A stretch of 36,949 nt of DNA from an uncultured Collinsella sp. (GTDB lineage: Bacteria; Actinomycetota; Coriobacteriia; Coriobacteriales; Coriobacteriaceae), in contig CAKUBM010000022.1 in assembly GCA_934643145.1 (NCBI GenBank), positions 1 to 36,949 on the forward strand, written 5' to 3'. Position numbers and translations under genes: made by a program. This document shows positions 35,396 through 36,949 of the stretch, piece after piece. The notes beneath the pieces are model-generated. The model was not told the origin of the DNA, ran no database searches, and was given only the letters and a program-made list of their open reading frames with translations. How positions within the stretch are numbered: the stretch's first letter is position 1; every line of letters begins with the position of its first letter.

Positions 35396-35842
35396 ATGAA
35401 GCAGATCGATACCACCCAGCTCAACACTGCCGCCTGCCAGGATCAGGCTGCCGAGTACCACGCCCGCGGCTTTAACTGCGCCCAGTCTGTCGCTTGCACG
35501 CTCGCGCCCGCCGTGGGGCTCGACCCCCAGATCGCCTTTACCCTCACCGAGGGCTTTGGCGCCGGAATGGGCGGCATGACCGAGACCTGCGGCGCCATCT
35601 CGGGCGCCGTGGCCATCATGGGCTTTGTGATGAGCGACGGTATGGAAAACCCCAAGACCAAGGGCCAGACCTACAAACTGTCGCGCGAGATTGCCAAGCG
35701 CTTTGGCGAGAAGAACACCACGACCGTCTGCGGCACGCTCAAGGGCATCGGCTCGGACCAGGGCCCGCTCCGCAGCTGCCCCGGCTGCATCGACGATGCC
35801 GTCGAGATCGCCTGCGACGTGTTGAAGCAGCTCGCCGAGTAA
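35396..35842 (+). CDS. C_GCAxxG_C_C family redox protein
   Basis: A 148-residue soluble protein with the cysteine pattern of the C_GCAxxG_C_C family: C28 in FNCAQSV, C65 in ETCGAISGA, C112 in TVCGTLKG, C128 and C131 in SCPGC, C140. The GFGAGMGGMTETCG segment is diagnostic. Family members are thought to bind metal or act in redox, but no function is established. Start ATG 35396 has AAGGAG at good spacing; the longer open frame to 35273 lacks an RBS and runs through the operator-like repeats. Transcribed away from metY. Confidence 0.88.
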   Translation: MKQIDTTQLNTAACQDQAAEYHARGFNCAQSVACTLAPAVGLDPQIAFTLTEGFGAGMGGMTETCGAISGAVAIMGFVMSDGMENPKTKGQTYKLSREIAKRFGEKNTTTVCGTLKGIGSDQGPLRSCPGCIDDAVEIACDVLKQLAE

Positions 35843-35855
35843 ACGGCAGCAACAC

Positions 35856-35907
35856 AAAACGACGGCCGGCGCGCTTGGAGTCCATCCAAAAGCACGCCGG
35901 CCGTCGT
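35856..35907. terminator. hairpin terminator between convergent genes
   Basis: A perfect 13-bp stem (35859-35871 with 35895-35907, ACGACGGCCGGCG arm) with a 23-nt loop. On the minus strand it is followed by TTTTGTGTT, so it best serves the yigZ transcript; on the plus strand the U-tract is poor. Confidence 0.75.
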
Positions 35908-35909
35908 CG

Positions 35910-36545
35910 TTAGAACTCGGCAAACTCGGGAGCGCCGACCTCGATCTCCTCGCGGCCAGCCATAAGCTCGCGCATCTTTGCGCAAAAAGGCTCCTGCTCC
36001 CCCGCCTTAAATACCAAATGAATCGTCACGGCATCCGCGTAATCGGTATCCGAAACCTTGGCGCCGGAATCTTGGGCAAGACGAAGCACCTGCTCATACT
36101 GCGGATAGGAAACATGCACGTCAACAGGCACAACGCTCGTCATCTCGACGATCTGCCCGGCCTGCTGGGCCGCAGCCACCGACGCCTGTGTCGCCGCCGT
36201 ATAGGCGCGCACCAGACCACCTGGTCCCAACAACGTGCCGCCAAAATAGCGCGTCACCACACAGCAAACATTTTTGAGCCCCGCACCGCGAAGCACCTCG
36301 AGCGTCGGCATGCCACTCGTACGGCTCGGCTCACCGTCGTCGCTCTGGCGCTCACGCCCATCGACCAAAATCCATGCGGGCACATTATGACGAGCATCGT
36401 AATGGCGCTTGCGAACCATCTCGATAAAGGCATTTGCCTCGTCCTCGGACTCAATATGGACCAGCTGGGCAATAAAACGACTCTTGCGGTCGACAAACTC
36501 GCCCGTAGCCTCAATATTCGATTGCAAAGTAAAATAGCTGTCCAA
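35910..36545 (-). CDS. yigZ: YigZ/IMPACT family protein (UPF0029)
   Basis: A 211-residue protein. The N-terminal IMPACT domain shows RKSRFIAQ, ARHNVPAW, DDGEPSRTSGMPTLEVL and VTRYFGGTLLGPGGLVRAY. A C-terminal domain of about 70 residues follows. Homologues are linked to translation control or proline peptidase activity in different reports; a clear role in bacteria is not settled. The start is a TTG: two adjacent TTG codons (36548 and 36545) follow GAGGGG, and the second has the better spacing. No ATG fits. Confidence 0.87.
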   Translation of the reverse strand: MDSYFTLQSNIEATGEFVDRKSRFIAQLVHIESEDEANAFIEMVRKRHYDARHNVPAWILVDGRERQSDDGEPSRTSGMPTLEVLRGAGLKNVCCVVTRYFGGTLLGPGGLVRAYTAATQASVAAAQQAGQIVEMTSVVPVDVHVSYPQYEQVLRLAQDSGAKVSDTDYADAVTIHLVFKAGEQEPFCAKMRELMAGREEIEVGAPEFAEF

Positions 36546-36548
36546 CAA

Positions 36549-36859
36549 AGCCCCTCAAACACAAGCAAAGCAACAAACAGCCTCAATAATACGGCATAGG
36601 CAGCACTGATGCCCTCGCCAACAAGAACGGAAACGCCGATGACTCCGTCAACGAAAGCGAGAACCCGCCAGCGCGAGCAATGTGCCCTGAAAGACGAGAT
36701 CGCAACAAAAATGAGGCTGCCGATGACCAGGTAAAGACAGCGAGACGGCGTCAGCTGAGTCGATTTGGCCCGAAAGAGGAGGGAGCACGCCTTATGGCGG
36801 CGACCGACGAATGAGCGCCAAATCGGCCAGCTGACGTCGTCGCAGCGTCAACAAAAAAG
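36549..36859. other. 311-bp intergenic region without a gene
   Basis: No supported ORF. The stretch 36549-36745 shows nothing I recognise beyond scattered short A-rich tracts. The rest holds the inverted-repeat element at 36750-36835 and the run-off region of rnpB, with TTTTTT on the minus strand right after the RNA end. Confidence 0.6.
36750..36835. repeat. nested inverted-repeat element downstream of rnpB
   Basis: Outer arms 36750-36769 and 36817-36835 pair with a small bulge (GTCAGCTG, then CGATTTGGC). Between them are GAAAGAGGAG (36772-36781), a small GCC-TTAT-GGC hairpin and GCGAC. The same order, with the same GAAAGAGGAG and GCGAC, is found in the unit at 21019-21106, although the stems differ. 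Confidence 0.65.
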
Positions 36860-36949
36860 CTGAGTGGGCCTATAAGCCGGGTTCTGTCGTGAACGGTCAT
36901 TTATCTTGTCTGCACGTTACCGTGCAGCTCCACGCACGCTACCCGAACG
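36860..36949 (-). ncRNA. rnpB: RNase P RNA, 3' part (cut by window end)
   Basis: On the minus strand the sequence contains GATAAATGACCG, then ACAGAACCCGGCTTATAGGC, the universally conserved 3' region of bacterial class A RNase P RNA, ending at GGCCCACTC followed by a TTTTTT run. It is the catalytic RNA that matures tRNA 5' ends. Only about the last 90 nt are inside the window; the 5' part lies beyond 36949. Confidence 0.9.

Overview
The window is GC-rich DNA from a high-GC Gram-positive anaerobe. The gene set suggests the class Coriobacteriia, most likely a Collinsella-like gut bacterium: a surface protein with an LAxTG-type sortase signal, a selenium-use operon, molybdate and molybdopterin genes, and double-cubane/2-hydroxyacyl-CoA dehydratase-like proteins. 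This placement is inferred from gene content and intergenic repeat style; no rRNA is present. Most genes lie on the minus strand. The plus strand carries only the CLC-type transporter, the lipid-kinase-like gene and the small C_GCAxxG protein.

Layout. (1) 53-1411: branched-chain amino acid carrier brnQ. (2) 1530-15647: one 4705-residue surface protein with a signal peptide, three tandem BspA-like LRR modules, about 19 InlB/Listeria-Bacteroides-type repeats, three Ig/MBG-type modules, Pro-Asp-rich stalks and an LADTG anchor. (3) 15774-18917: selenium operon selD-yedF-DUF3343-cysteine desulfurase. SelD is itself a selenoprotein: an in-frame TGA interrupts it, and the start lies 20 codons upstream of the point where uninterrupted translation begins. 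(4) 18988-22486: activator ATPase, a YjiM/double-cubane protein and a second, divergent paralogue, in the same orientation directly upstream of selD, behind a long structured leader. (5) 22938-28444: molybdate uptake modA, modB, modC and cofactor genes moaB and moeA. (6) 28657-31127: CLC-type transporter, possibly the fluoride subtype, and a diacylglycerol-kinase-family protein. (7) 31214-36545: short GGQ release-factor-like protein, xpt, MFS exporter, O-acetylhomoserine sulfhydrylase, C_GCAxxG_C_C protein, YigZ/IMPACT protein. (8) The window ends inside rnpB (RNase P RNA, minus strand, 3' part only).

How the parts fit. Selenium activation (SelD, YedF, DUF3343, a NifS-like lyase) next to molybdate import and Moco assembly is what is expected in a cell that makes Se/Mo enzymes such as formate dehydrogenase or selenium-dependent molybdenum hydroxylases; none of those enzymes is in the window. 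Two double-cubane-family proteins and their ATP-dependent activator lie in the same run as the selenium genes, which suggests a low-potential reductase system of unknown substrate co-located with selenium metabolism.

Intergenic DNA is unusually structured: two 31-nt hairpins with compensatory arm changes, an 85-bp near-perfect inverted repeat, two or three nested-hairpin elements sharing loop motifs, several clear intrinsic terminators and two candidate operators.
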